From a virus: 64,000 nucleotides of DNA. This document shows positions 49,494 through 56,696 of this stretch, in pieces. How positions within the stretch are numbered: the stretch's first letter is position 1; each line of letters begins with the position of its first letter. The position numbers were made by a program, and so were the translations under genes. The notes beneath the pieces were generated by a model, which was not told the origin of the DNA, made no database searches, and worked only from the letters and a program-made list of their open reading frames with translations. The DNA is taken from the IMG/VR virus record IMGVR_UViG_3300028829_006090, positions 100,894-164,893 of that record. One strand, written 5' to 3'.

Positions 49494-49973
49494 TTACTTT
49501 TTAGCCTTGCCTCGAGCTGTGATTTTAGCTAATAGGAGCTCTCCGATCGGTCCGGAGGGCTTGGCCTTCTTATCTACTGTTGCTGGGGGACCGGCCGCCA
49601 TCGTTGCATATGATCCTTGCATGCGCTTAAGGTTAGGGTGCTTACCGTAGTCCACAGTACCGTCTTCCTTCTTCTTCTGCTGTGCGGCGCCGGAGAGGGT
49701 GCTCTGTGTCTTCTCGGCAGGACTAGGGGACTCGTACCCTACCTTCTCCCACCAGAGTCCTGGATCGTACGCAGCTTCCTTTTCAGCTGTGTCCTCTTCT
49801 TTCGATGTCTCGGTGCCTTGCGTGTCCTTCTTGTTGCGGAGGATCTCAAAATCATCTTCTTCGATCTTACCGTTGCCGTTAGCGTCGATCTCTTCTTGAT
49901 CGCCTACGAGCTCTGCGTTCTTCTGCAGGGCTACAAGGCGGTCCACGCACTCACTTACCAGTCTGCTTCTCAT
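49494..49973 (-). CDS. Protein with one EF-hand-like calcium loop
   Basis: 159 residues. LQKNA at 16-20 is the local Lys-x-Ala motif. Residues about 30-41 read DANGNGKIEEDD, a full EF-hand/dockerin calcium loop with ligands at positions 1, 3, 5 and 12. The rest is Lys/Glu-rich and probably disordered, ending in a basic tail. AGAGGAG precedes the ATG by seven bases. Calcium binding may stabilise a virion part (inference). Confidence 0.65.
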   Translation of the reverse strand: MRSRLVSECVDRLVALQKNAELVGDQEEIDANGNGKIEEDDFEILRNKKDTQGTETSKEEDTAEKEAAYDPGLWWEKVGYESPSPAEKTQSTLSGAAQQKKKEDGTVDYGKHPNLKRMQGSYATMAAGPPATVDKKAKPSGPIGELLLAKITARGKAKK

Positions 49974-50307
49974 CTGTATACTCCTCTATTGCGGATTACT
50001 TTGGGTTTTGGAACACTGCCTTACATACTGCGAACCATAGGTCCCTTACTATAAACAGTATCGTATCAGGCATGTATACTATATGCGAAGGAGAGGCAGC
50101 TACAACGTACGGTACTCCCGTCAGTATAGGATGTGTTCATCCTATAGCTAAAAAAAAGGTAGGGGGGTAAGGGGTTCTCCCCTGCTGCAATAGATCGTGC
50201 TACCCGGGAATCTCTCCGGGTATATATCTCTACTGCAGCAGGGACGCCCTTAACCCTGGGACAAACAGGTACAGCTCCGGTTTAACGCCCCTCAGCTCGG
50301 CGTGCCA
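49974..50307 (-). other. Gene-free structured stretch at the right edge of the structural block
   Basis: No credible gene. It contains a perfect hairpin TATAGGATG/CATCCTATA (50125-50146) beside a run of nine A, and a nested structure: CCTGCTGCA (50181-50189) pairs with TGCAGCAGG (50234-50242) around an inner TACCCGG/CCGGGTA hairpin (50201-50222). The first copy of a GC-rich repeat lies at 50279-50304. Likely promoter or RNA-structure region between transcripts. Confidence 0.4.
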
Positions 50308-50592
50308 TCAGGATGTCGGGTAGGGTGCCCCGGGGGGCATCTCCGGACACTGCCGGAAAACCCATATGTCGTACCCCCGTACCTCCACATACTCCGCCCA
50401 GGTACCGTCGTCGTACCAGACGGTACCTCCGTAGAAGTTTAGTTCCGACAGCGGGGCCAGGTACTCTAGGGCGCGATCCACGCATGCGGTGATGAGCGTG
50501 TGCTCCTCGACGCCTGCCTCGAGGCTGATCAGGTTTACTGACCGATCCGCTGTCGTTTTCTTGATGAGCCTCTCAAATGCATCTTTGTGCAT
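50308..50592 (-). CDS. Small acidic protein of unknown function
   Basis: 94 residues from the ATG at 50592, which has GAGGAGGG six bases upstream; the longer frame reaches into the repeat. It reads as a soluble alpha/beta protein (DAFERLIKKTTADRSVNLIS, LNFYGGTVWYDDGTWAEYVE). The gene is flanked on both sides by copies of a GC-rich repeat, which suggests it moved as a unit. Confidence 0.6.
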   Translation of the reverse strand: MHKDAFERLIKKTTADRSVNLISLEAGVEEHTLITACVDRALEYLAPLSELNFYGGTVWYDDGTWAEYVEVRGYDIWVFRQCPEMPPGAPYPTS

Positions 50593-50685
50593 GATGCCCT
50601 CCTCGGGTACCCGGTACCGCCGGGCCGGTGCAGGACTTCGCTCCTGCGGCGCCCCGAAGGGTCCGCTACGTTTAACGCCCATCAG

Positions 50686-50931
50686 CTAGGCATGTAGGAA
50701 AGGGGTGGTGCTACTGCAATTCATCCACGGGACGCACCGGCCCGGGATATACGGATGTCCTTGTATCAGCCCCGGTAATCCGTCCTGGCTGTGCTGATAC
50801 GAGGGGTGGAATAGCCCACAAGCGATTAGGCAACAAGCTGCAGTGACTTGTCGCCCCGGGTCTGCCCTTCCCGACGGGCCCTCCTGTTCGCTACGGAGGA
50901 TCGCGATCTGCCCTATTACACCGGCAGACAT
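50686..50931 (-). CDS. Possible small gene between repeat copies
   Basis: 81 residues from an ATG with GGAG six bases upstream (the site is part of the repeat copy at 50941). Reads MSAGVIGQIAILRSEQEGPS and ends in TTPFLHA, its TAG lying in the next repeat copy. Cys-rich middle (AACCLIACG). No homology known and composition is skewed, so it may be chance. Confidence 0.3.
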   Translation of the reverse strand: MSAGVIGQIAILRSEQEGPSGRADPGRQVTAACCLIACGLFHPSYQHSQDGLPGLIQGHPYIPGRCVPWMNCSSTTPFLHA

Positions 50932-51072
50932 GGCGGCTCCGTTTAATGCCCAGCTCGGCATGTAGGAAAGGGGGTGCAGAGCGTGGGACCACCACGTTGA
51001 CTTCCCTGCAGTCTTGCTACAGGTGGCGAGGATGACTATCCCACTCGCGGCACACATGTCTATTATACGGTT

Positions 51073-51471
51073 TCATCGGGGTGTGCTCCCGGCAGTTGCC
51101 CTCCAACCCGGGGCTACTGCTTTCGGGTCCACGTGTCCGCGGCGCAGGGAACTACCCCTACGCCCGACTGGGAATGTCTCTGCCTGGCGGTAGGCAGAGC
51201 GGTATGGCAGGGCTTTGTACATTCCATCCACCAGGCTATTCGCCGCCCGGCTTCCGTACTGACCTCCATTAGCCCAGGAGGCGGGGTCCAGGTAGCGAGG
51301 GGTGACCCTCCCTATACGCCCCCCTGGTCCTCCCAGGGCGCATAGGTTACCGGCGATGACGGGCCGGACCGGTGGGTCTACTACAGGCGTAGCAGCCTGC
51401 ATGTGACTTATATGTAGGGTTGTTGCTGTCTGGCCGCTACCAGATCCACAACAGCTGTAGCCGGCGTTCAT
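51073..51471 (-). CDS. Doubtful open frame in GC-rich stretch
   Basis: 132 residues from an ATG with AGGG five bases upstream. Gly/Arg/Pro-rich with CCGSGSG near the start and no predicted fold. GC-rich DNA produces long open frames by chance, so this needs comparison with relatives before acceptance. Confidence 0.25.
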   Translation of the reverse strand: MNAGYSCCGSGSGQTATTLHISHMQAATPVVDPPVRPVIAGNLCALGGPGGRIGRVTPRYLDPASWANGGQYGSRAANSLVDGMYKALPYRSAYRQAETFPVGRRGSSLRRGHVDPKAVAPGWRATAGSTPR

Positions 51472-51561
51472 CGCCGCCCTAGTATCGACTCACGTTCCCC
51501 GGGCTACAGCCCCCGGGTACTTGCTACTGCCAGCTCATAGTCTGGCGGGGTCGGTGCCCAG

Positions 51562-51867
51562 CTAGGCGGGATCAACAGATACTATGATCCCAGACAGGTC
51601 TCCCTGCCTGTTCACTAGTACCTGCCCCGGCAGGGCGCTGTACCGCCGGGTACGCAGGAGCTCGGCTCCCGCGCTGTTGCGACAGACGAACTCGCTGCCG
51701 TCTGTGTCCACAGTTAGCGCCCGGCGGAAATCTTTTACCGCCTTGGGGGGTACAGCGACCACCCCTCCAACGTACTCACTGCCTTTAAAGGCTTGGAGCG
51801 CGTTGGCGCCGGGAACCGCCACCAGAGTGTAGCAGTCCCCGGACTTTGTGGTGGCTATGACGTACAT
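51562..51867 (-). CDS. Small beta-rich protein of unknown function
   Basis: 101 residues, ATG with a strong AGGAGG seven bases upstream. The chain is beta-rich (MYVIATTKSGDCYTLVAVPG, SEYVGGVVAVPP, GQVLVNRQGDLSGIIVSVD). Soluble, no family recognised. Its TAG stop lies in a short relative of the GC-rich repeat. A long dyad precedes it. Confidence 0.6.
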   Translation of the reverse strand: MYVIATTKSGDCYTLVAVPGANALQAFKGSEYVGGVVAVPPKAVKDFRRALTVDTDGSEFVCRNSAGAELLRTRRYSALPGQVLVNRQGDLSGIIVSVDPA

Positions 51868-51900
51868 ATCGTCCTCCTGTTAAGGTTAGCACTCACCAAG

Positions 51901-51952
51901 TATATATGCCCTAAAATACCCCCGTAATTAAGGCATTTTTAGGACATATATA
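51901..51952 (-). promoter_or_regulatory. Long imperfect inverted repeat, terminator or operator
   Basis: TATATATGCCCTAAAATA and its near-complement CATTTTTAGGACATATATA face each other around a 15-base centre. It sits between the stop at 51954 and the next ATG. A/T-rich ends and symmetry fit either a bidirectional terminator or an operator. Confidence 0.45.
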
Positions 51953-51953
51953 C

Positions 51954-52604
51954 CTACATCATTGCCTCTGTTATACTGCCCTGGAGGATAGCGATTGCGT
52001 CTTTTACCGCGGCGGACTCTGCGGAGGAATATGCGGCGGACCAGGCGGCGTTCTCTGCGGAGACTTCTGCGACGATCCTGGGGAAGGAACGGTCGGTGAA
52101 GTCTGCAGCGATCCGTGATCGAGCTGCCCGTGCGGCGGACTGTGCGGCGTGCCTTGCGGAGACTTCTGCGTTTTCTTCGTAGTCCGGGTCGGTGCTGGAG
52201 TAGCTGCCGCATGCAGACCAATACGCGGACCACCAAGCGGTCCGGGCGGGGGACTGCGTAGGGCTCCGGTCCTCGTACTGTGCGGCGGCGGCCCTATCCT
52301 CTTCTAACCCATCACGCAACCAGCGCAGCACAATCTCCGGAGCATCCCAGTTACCGATACAGCGGAGCGCCGAGCGCCTCGCTGCAAGGCTGCACTGCTC
52401 TTCAGACATTAATCGGTATAGGGCCCAGAGCTTATCCCGTGCGGGGATCTTGCGCATACGGCCTAGCTGCTCTATACTGATCGGCAGCTTAGGCATCAAC
52501 CATCCTCCTAGAGCCGTGTCAGGCTCTCCGCTATATTGGTCGAAGTAGCACGCATCTTTCGAGACTAGCCACTCGTGCGTTATTACCTTATCTTCGTCTT
52601 TCAT
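51954..52604 (-). CDS. Ala/Trp-rich repeat protein of a common phage family
   Basis: 216 residues. The start THEWLVSKDACYFDQYSG and the long run of degenerate (A/S)AxxAAWSAA repeats (about 105-200) mark a widespread hypothetical family in phage early regions. Repeats should form helices. A second member begins to the right at the window edge, and the two share a perfect 36-base stretch near the 3' end. Function unknown. Confidence 0.7.
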   Translation of the reverse strand: MKDEDKVITHEWLVSKDACYFDQYSGEPDTALGGWLMPKLPISIEQLGRMRKIPARDKLWALYRLMSEEQCSLAARRSALRCIGNWDAPEIVLRWLRDGLEEDRAAAAQYEDRSPTQSPARTAWWSAYWSACGSYSSTDPDYEENAEVSARHAAQSAARAARSRIAADFTDRSFPRIVAEVSAENAAWSAAYSSAESAAVKDAIAILQGSITEAMM

Positions 52605-52621
52605 TGCGTTGTTGTTCCTTG

Positions 52622-52861
52622 TTATTGATTAAAGGGAGGAGGGACAGGGCGGACCTGTCCTCTCCACTTATAGTGGCTCATTGCTTTGTATTTATGCGGG
52701 AAGTGCTTTCGGAATCTCTCCCGACGATTAGCAGCTATGGCATCTGCTCGGACCTCCCCCAGTCGCCTATCTATAGGGAACAAGGCGTCTGACCCTAGGA
52801 GCTCTACTCCTGGGTCATCGCAGAAGAAGGCATAGTTAATATGTAGCGTAGTGTTTATCAC
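52622..52861 (-). CDS. Small basic protein (GTG start)
   Basis: 79 residues from GTG at 52861, ten bases after the upstream stop with AGGGGG in between; the longer ATG frame has no ribosome site. It reads INTTLHINYAFFCDDPGVEL, then an Arg-rich helix (RADAIAANRRERFRKHFPHK). No family recognised. Confidence 0.5.
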   Translation of the reverse strand: MINTTLHINYAFFCDDPGVELLGSDALFPIDRRLGEVRADAIAANRRERFRKHFPHKYKAMSHYKWRGQVRPVPPPFNQ

Positions 52862-52871
52862 TATTTGCCCC

Positions 52872-53285
52872 CTAGTCCGTCTTCCAGCGTACGTCTTTGA
52901 GATCGCAGGTGAATCCGGCATTCATCGTAAGTCTGTCCTGAGAGTGGATGCTTGTAACATATGACTCTCTCCACCGGTTGGCTGCGGATAGGCCTATCTT
53001 CATCCTGTAGTAGCACGGGCGGCCTAGTATGTCGGATACTTTGCTGTCTGCTATCTCTTCAGGTGTCGGAGCCTTTCCCATATCTTCATCAACTGTCATG
53101 TGTACTGTTTCCTGTTTTCTTAAATATGCCGCGGTGAGTCCTATAAGCTGTGCTGCCAGCAGGGTTAGTAAAATAGTAGGCAGCTGATTTGCTCCCGGAT
53201 TGAGTCTCCCTATTGCGGGGCCGCAGGCTAGTATGAACACGGCTATTATGCCGGAGGCTGCTACGGCCTTGTCTCTTGTGCTCAT
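52872..53285 (-). CDS. Small membrane protein with two helices
   Basis: 137 residues from the ATG at 53285 (ATGA overlap). Two transmembrane helices at about 10-28 (ASGIIAVFILACGPAIG) and 36-53 (LPTILLTLLAAQLIGLTAAY), then a soluble C-terminal domain facing one side of the membrane. No family recognised. Confidence 0.62.
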   Translation of the reverse strand: MSTRDKAVAASGIIAVFILACGPAIGRLNPGANQLPTILLTLLAAQLIGLTAAYLRKQETVHMTVDEDMGKAPTPEEIADSKVSDILGRPCYYRMKIGLSAANRWRESYVTSIHSQDRLTMNAGFTCDLKDVRWKTD

Positions 53286-53752
53286 CGCCGAGGACACGTA
53301 AAGGTGTATTCCGGAACCTCTTTGCACATTAGATCCCATAGTACCTCATCCGCGGACTGGCTCGGAAGGTTGTGGTCCAATATAAATCGGTCGTACAGCT
53401 CTGTGAGGGCCTCGAAAAGTACGTCATCCTCTACGTCTTGATCGTCCCATGCAGTGATGAACCTTCTCAGCCACTTGATCTTGTTCTTCACTGGGACTCG
53501 CTTATGCGCCTTCGGGGCCTCCTCCTCTGCCGGCCAGGAGATCGGCGTAGCCTTATATGCCCGTACAGTCTGGTGGTCGGCCTCTCGGCTGATGCCGTCT
53601 TCTCTCATCTCCTTAGCGGATCGGTACCCTATAGCAGTAGTGTAATACTTGCCGTTATATGCTCCGTAGGTAGCCGACAGGAAGTGGGTAAAGGTGCCTT
53701 CGCATAAAGGCTTATAGACCCCTGGTATAGTAGTCTCTTGTTCTTCGCTCAT
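53282..53752 (-). CDS. Soluble protein of unknown function
   Basis: 156 residues. N-terminal beta-type part (FTHFLSATYGAYNGKYYTTA, IGYRSAKEMREDG) and C-terminal helical part (KWLRRFITAWDDQDVEDDVL, EVLWDLMCKEVPEYTF). Coupled to the membrane gene by ATGA. It is the first gene downstream of the tRNA-like gene. No family recognised. Confidence 0.6.
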   Translation of the reverse strand: MSEEQETTIPGVYKPLCEGTFTHFLSATYGAYNGKYYTTAIGYRSAKEMREDGISREADHQTVRAYKATPISWPAEEEAPKAHKRVPVKNKIKWLRRFITAWDDQDVEDDVLFEALTELYDRFILDHNLPSQSADEVLWDLMCKEVPEYTFTCPRR

Positions 53753-53791
53753 GTCGTTATATGTTCCTTGTGTGTGTACGTAGAGGTGTGG

Positions 53792-53879
53792 TGGTAGACG
53801 ACGGAGGACTCGAACCTCTCGACTTCCTGCCCGCGGTTTAGTGTCGGCAGATTAGAATTCTGCTGCGGGAACGCCGTCC
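53792..53879 (-). tRNA. tRNA-Arg(TCT)-like gene without a normal D arm
   Basis: On the minus strand GGACGGC pairs with GTCGTCT (7 bp, two G-U), followed by discriminator A and an encoded CCA. The T arm is AGAGG-TTCGAGT-CCTCC (4 pairs plus one A/C). The anticodon arm GCAGA-ATTCTAA-TCTGC is perfect, with U33 and anticodon TCT. Only nine bases (GTTCCCGCA) lie between acceptor and anticodon stems, so no D arm can form, and the variable region is 27 bases with a CGAC/GTCG stem. CCCGC of the D region could pair with GCGGG of the variable region. Either an unusual functional tRNA or a decayed one. Confidence 0.65.
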
Positions 53880-53905
53880 TACTATCTCTACAGTGTGTGT
53901 GGTAT

Positions 53906-54361
53906 CTATTTGGGCTTTTCCGGGGACTCAGCGAGTGCTACAATCCGGCGGGCGAACCACACTGGCATCTGCACTCCGGTACCCTGCCTGTCCTTGCCGT
54001 CTGCACATAGGCCGACGCAGGATATCTGAGGATCGTATGCCGTGACTCGGACATTCATCAGGTCCTCGAGAGAATAGATCAACTTACGCCACTCCTCCCT
54101 TGTAGATATTGTATCTCCTTCCAGCTCGTCTGTGAACTTGTCCCACGCTTCGACCGTGAAGCATCCTTTAGTTAGACGACCATTGCGGAGCAGTGAGGTG
54201 ACCTTACCGACTGTGTGGATCTCCCACTCGTTGGCGGGAACGCCTTGTCGCAGTCCTATCCCCTGCCAGCATACGGCATCCTCGCATTCGTGGTATGTCC
54301 TCTTATCCAAGTGCAGGGGCCAGTAGGTGTTGTCCGGCTCCTTACATAATACATAGTACAT
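53906..54361 (-). CDS. Soluble early-type protein of unknown function
   Basis: 151 residues; ATG with AAGGAG six bases upstream. Mixed alpha/beta chain with Cys and Trp residues (YYVLCKEPDNTYWPLHLDKR, CFTVEAWDKFTDELEGD, SCVGLCADGKDRQGTGVQMP). It lies immediately upstream of the tRNA-like gene. No family recognised. Confidence 0.6.
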   Translation of the reverse strand: MYYVLCKEPDNTYWPLHLDKRTYHECEDAVCWQGIGLRQGVPANEWEIHTVGKVTSLLRNGRLTKGCFTVEAWDKFTDELEGDTISTREEWRKLIYSLEDLMNVRVTAYDPQISCVGLCADGKDRQGTGVQMPVWFARRIVALAESPEKPK

Positions 54362-54463
54362 TCTGTACTCCTTATCGGTTATTTATTCCCAGCAGCCTGT
54401 ACGGACTATAGGTCTCATTTCATTCGCTTGATTCTGGCTACTTGCATTCTTTCCCGTCGCAGG

Positions 54464-54685
54464 TCATTGTTCGGATATCCGGTTGTTAGCTTCAGTGACC
54501 CTATACATACGCGCTGGGACACCAGCGTAGTCGCAGAAGCTCATAGTCCACACTTTTATTCCCAGGTACCGATGCATCCTCTTTCCGCAGCAGTGGCACT
54601 CCCATAGCGCTCTATGCATCCCGTATTTTTTCGCGTGATCAGGATTGCGATGATCGCCTTGCGATAATTGTTTGGCGGTAAGCAT
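54464..54685 (-). CDS. Small protein with CHCC zinc-type motif
   Basis: 73 residues from the second of two adjacent ATGs, which has better spacing to AGGAG. WECHCCGKRMHRYLG provides C-x-C-C and His residues for a possible metal site. Basic first half. It directly follows the methyltransferase gene in the operon. Confidence 0.5.
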   Translation of the reverse strand: MLTAKQLSQGDHRNPDHAKKYGMHRALWECHCCGKRMHRYLGIKVWTMSFCDYAGVPARMYRVTEANNRISEQ

Positions 54686-54703
54686 CATTCTCCTGACGCC
54701 TCG

Positions 54704-55393
54704 CTAACCAGGCCATGCTCGCCATGCGGCGAGATGGCCGCGTTCTGGCGGTATCGCTTGGGATATTTCGTTCATGCTCATCCAGTCGATTCCCATTGCC
54801 TCTGACGCTGCCGCTTTGTGTCCGCCATGCCATGCGTCAGCAGTTCCTCGCCCTCCATGCTTGGCTGACCTGTTGCGAGCGTGTCCACCGTAAACGCCGA
54901 TCACGGGCTTTTCTGTGTGTTGGCATTCCGGTTGTGCGATAGGGAAAGACGACTCGAAAAGCCTGTGCCGTTGTAATTCGTGCCCTTGCGCCCCCAGCCC
55001 GAACATTGTGCCGCAGAGTGTCACTGGATTTCGTAGCGGCGCCCCCGGCACGTTCTCAATCACCCACGGCACGCTGAGCGTTTCGAGAATTGCCCGCACT
55101 TCGTTTATGTAACATCGGTAGGTTTTGCCCGTGCGCCCTCTCAGCGCCGTGTGCTGTTGGCACGGTGGGCTTGCGTGGATCAAGTCGAAATCGTGCCCGA
55201 ACTCCTCCAGAAACTCCACCGCATCGCATTCGTGGAACGTGTGAGGGTTTCGGGGTTGTGGCTGGATGTCCACCCCGACCACATCAAAACCTTCCCGGCG
55301 ATAACCTTCCCCGGCACCGCCCGCGCAACAAAACAAATCAAGCAGAACAAACGGATGCTCGCCAATGCCTTCTCTCGTTCCTCGTTCAGTCAT
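54704..55393 (-). CDS. dcm: C5-cytosine DNA methyltransferase, short phage form
   Basis: 229 residues. Motif I LLDLFCCAGGAGEGYRREGF at about 17-36, VGVDIQPQP (motif II), motif IV SPPCQ with the catalytic Cys78, motif VI ENVPG at 113-117, motif VIII-like QRHRLFESSF. The target-recognition region is very short, as in other compact phage enzymes, and the end has QAIPP (motif X-like). It would methylate cytosines in phage or host DNA, often to evade restriction. GC-rich, proteobacterial-type codon use sets it and the next genes apart from the surroundings. ATGA overlap upstream. Confidence 0.88.
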   Translation of the reverse strand: MTERGTREGIGEHPFVLLDLFCCAGGAGEGYRREGFDVVGVDIQPQPRNPHTFHECDAVEFLEEFGHDFDLIHASPPCQQHTALRGRTGKTYRCYINEVRAILETLSVPWVIENVPGAPLRNPVTLCGTMFGLGAQGHELQRHRLFESSFPIAQPECQHTEKPVIGVYGGHARNRSAKHGGRGTADAWHGGHKAAASEAMGIDWMSMNEISQAIPPERGHLAAWRAWPG

Positions 55394-55776
55394 GGGAGAT
55401 CCTTGGTGTCGTTAGCTCGGCGGTACTCGGCCTCAGGAATGGAGGCGTCGCAATCAGCGCAAATCACGGTATCCCTGCCATCGACCACCATTACGCGATC
55501 CCACTGCCCACCGCATTTTGGGCAAGGCATATCGTCCGGCAATATGTCGCTAACCAGCCCATGCTCGGCATCCGCGGAGATGCCCGCGTTAGCTTTTGCT
55601 TCAGCAGCCGCCAAAATCGCGGCACAGAGTTCCCCCGGCGTCAAGGTCGCAATGTGCCGCCAATGGCCGTGTGCCTCTTCGTCGTTGATGTAAGATCCCG
55701 AATAAATCCCTGGCGAGGGGTCGGGCTCCGGATCGGCGGATGCCCACACCTCGCCCATTACGTGATTGCCGCTCAT
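55390..55776 (-). CDS. Zinc-ribbon protein in foreign patch
   Basis: 128 residues. CPKCGGQWDRVMVVDGRDT followed by ICADC is a zinc ribbon at about 84-108. The N-terminal part (HGHWRHIATLTPGELCAAIL) is a soluble helical domain. Codon use matches the methyltransferase patch, and ATGA overlaps join it to both neighbours. Possibly a nucleic-acid-binding accessory protein. Confidence 0.65.
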   Translation of the reverse strand: MSGNHVMGEVWASADPEPDPSPGIYSGSYINDEEAHGHWRHIATLTPGELCAAILAAAEAKANAGISADAEHGLVSDILPDDMPCPKCGGQWDRVMVVDGRDTVICADCDASIPEAEYRRANDTKDLP

Positions 55777-56030
55777 TCCGACACCTCGCCAACCAGCCGC
55801 TGCTGCTCATTCGAGCAGAGCTGGTCGTTATCACGTAGCATATCCAATACCTCCGCAACCGGCTGAGCTACGCGAAATGGCGTCCCACAGTTGAGTAGGA
55901 TGTTTGACGAAAACTTCTCGCCATTCTGCCCGCCAAGGCTTACCGCATATACGGCGGCAATACTGTCTGCTCTCACAAACAGGCCCCCAAGGTTCTCGCC
56001 ATCCTGGTTTAAGTGCTGAAACATCAACAT
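55773..56030 (-). CDS. FlbD-like small beta protein in foreign patch
   Basis: 85 residues from the ATG at 56030 (AGGAG seven bases upstream). The chain FVRADSIAAVYAVSLGG ... TPFRVAQPVAEVLDMLRD follows the small FlbD-like fold (strand, N.d.I..V, G....V.....V...i). Such proteins occur in phages of proteobacteria. An alternative frame of 77 residues from 56064 overlaps it and looks less protein-like. Confidence 0.6.
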   Translation of the reverse strand: MLMFQHLNQDGENLGGLFVRADSIAAVYAVSLGGQNGEKFSSNILLNCGTPFRVAQPVAEVLDMLRDNDQLCSNEQQRLVGEVSE

Positions 56031-56033
56031 CAG

Positions 56034-56063
56034 TCTTCTCCTTGTTCTGAGTTTCGATAACCA
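56034..56063 (-). repeat. Leader repeat, copy 1
   Basis: Minus strand begins TGGTTATCGAAACTCAGAAC and continues to the AAGGAGA ribosome site just before the ATG at 56030. It agrees at 26 of 30 bases with 56491-56520. Both copies supply the ribosome site of the following gene. Confidence 0.75.
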
Positions 56064-56115
56064 TCGCGTTCTACCAGCTCGCTCCGCTCGTGGCAAACGC
56101 GAGCGTTAGCTTGTC

Positions 56116-56487
56116 TCAAATGCATTCGTTCCTCTCGGTGACATCTCCCTGCCCAGACGTGAATCCGTGCGAGTAGTATCCGTTATGGCAATTGTATAGG
56201 TGTAGGAATTTTTCCTCTCCCCCTTTGCACATGCGGAAAATGACCATGCCTCCCTGATCGAATTCGCCGCCATTCACCTCTTCAAAAAAGTCGGGATCAA
56301 ACAGCCACCCGGCCATTTCCTCCGGCTGAATGGCATCCTCTTGTGTAGTCGACTGTGGTGTGTCTGCGATGAACCAGTCGGCATCTTCGCAGCAATACTG
56401 ATCAGTGTCGAATCCGACAAATCGGTCATTTTCGTCGACGAAATTGACCTTCGAATTCCAAGATTCGGTCTTGTGAAAAATCCTCAT
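56116..56487 (-). CDS. Acidic early-type protein in foreign patch
   Basis: 123 residues, soluble, acidic (EDADWFIADTPQSTTQEDA, DPDFFEEVNGGEFDQGGMV), ending with a His/Cys-rich segment (FLHLYNCHNGYYSHGF). ATG overlaps the previous stop (TAATG) and uses the ribosome site in leader repeat copy 2. No family recognised. Confidence 0.6.
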   Translation of the reverse strand: MRIFHKTESWNSKVNFVDENDRFVGFDTDQYCCEDADWFIADTPQSTTQEDAIQPEEMAGWLFDPDFFEEVNGGEFDQGGMVIFRMCKGGEEKFLHLYNCHNGYYSHGFTSGQGDVTERNECI

Positions 56488-56696
56488 TAGCTTTCTCCTT
56501 GTTCTGGGTTCCGATAACCAGGAGCTTCGCCCGACAAGCGGGCGATCTCCGCGTTATCTGGCTGTATGCCTAACATGGTGTTGGTTATGCGCGCCATATT
56601 CCATCCGATACGAAAAGCGTCACCGGTCTTGTACCCGATAATCTCTTCGTACTCCTCTATTTTCCTATATGCATAATCTGGTGCGGATTCGCTCAC
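56487..56696 (-). CDS. Small helical protein in foreign patch
   Basis: 69 residues. Helical (YRKIEEYEEIIGYKTGDAFR, NMARITNTMLG) with the ending APGYRNPEQGES encoded by the leader repeat. Shares TAATG and ATGA overlaps with its neighbours. No family recognised. Confidence 0.6.
   Translation of the reverse strand: MSESAPDYAYRKIEEYEEIIGYKTGDAFRIGWNMARITNTMLGIQPDNAEIARLSGEAPGYRNPEQGES
56491..56520 (-). repeat. Leader repeat, copy 2
   Basis: Related to 56034-56063. It encodes GYRNPEQGE at the end of one gene and the ribosome site of the next, so gene ends and starts were copied together. Confidence 0.75.

Larger units (their letters stand above)
50593..51561 (-). other. GC-rich, repeat-bearing stretch with only doubtful genes
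   Basis: Base composition is clearly richer in G+C than the flanks. Copies of the repeat GTTTAA(C/T)GCCC..CAGCT(A/C)GGCATG lie at 50670-50708 and 50941-50975, with a shorter relative at 51554-51570. Several palindromes occur (for example CCCCGGGCTACAGCCCCCGGG near 51497). Two small open frames are listed separately with low confidence. Confidence 0.45.

Noticed and set aside
50125-50158. Hairpin followed by a run of A as a terminator
   Set aside because: The run would give A, not U, on a plus transcript, and on the minus strand the U run comes before the stem.
55831-56064. 77-residue minus frame overlapping the FlbD-like gene
   Set aside because: The overlapping frame at 55773-56030 has a correctly spaced ribosome site and a recognisable fold; this one is probably a shadow.
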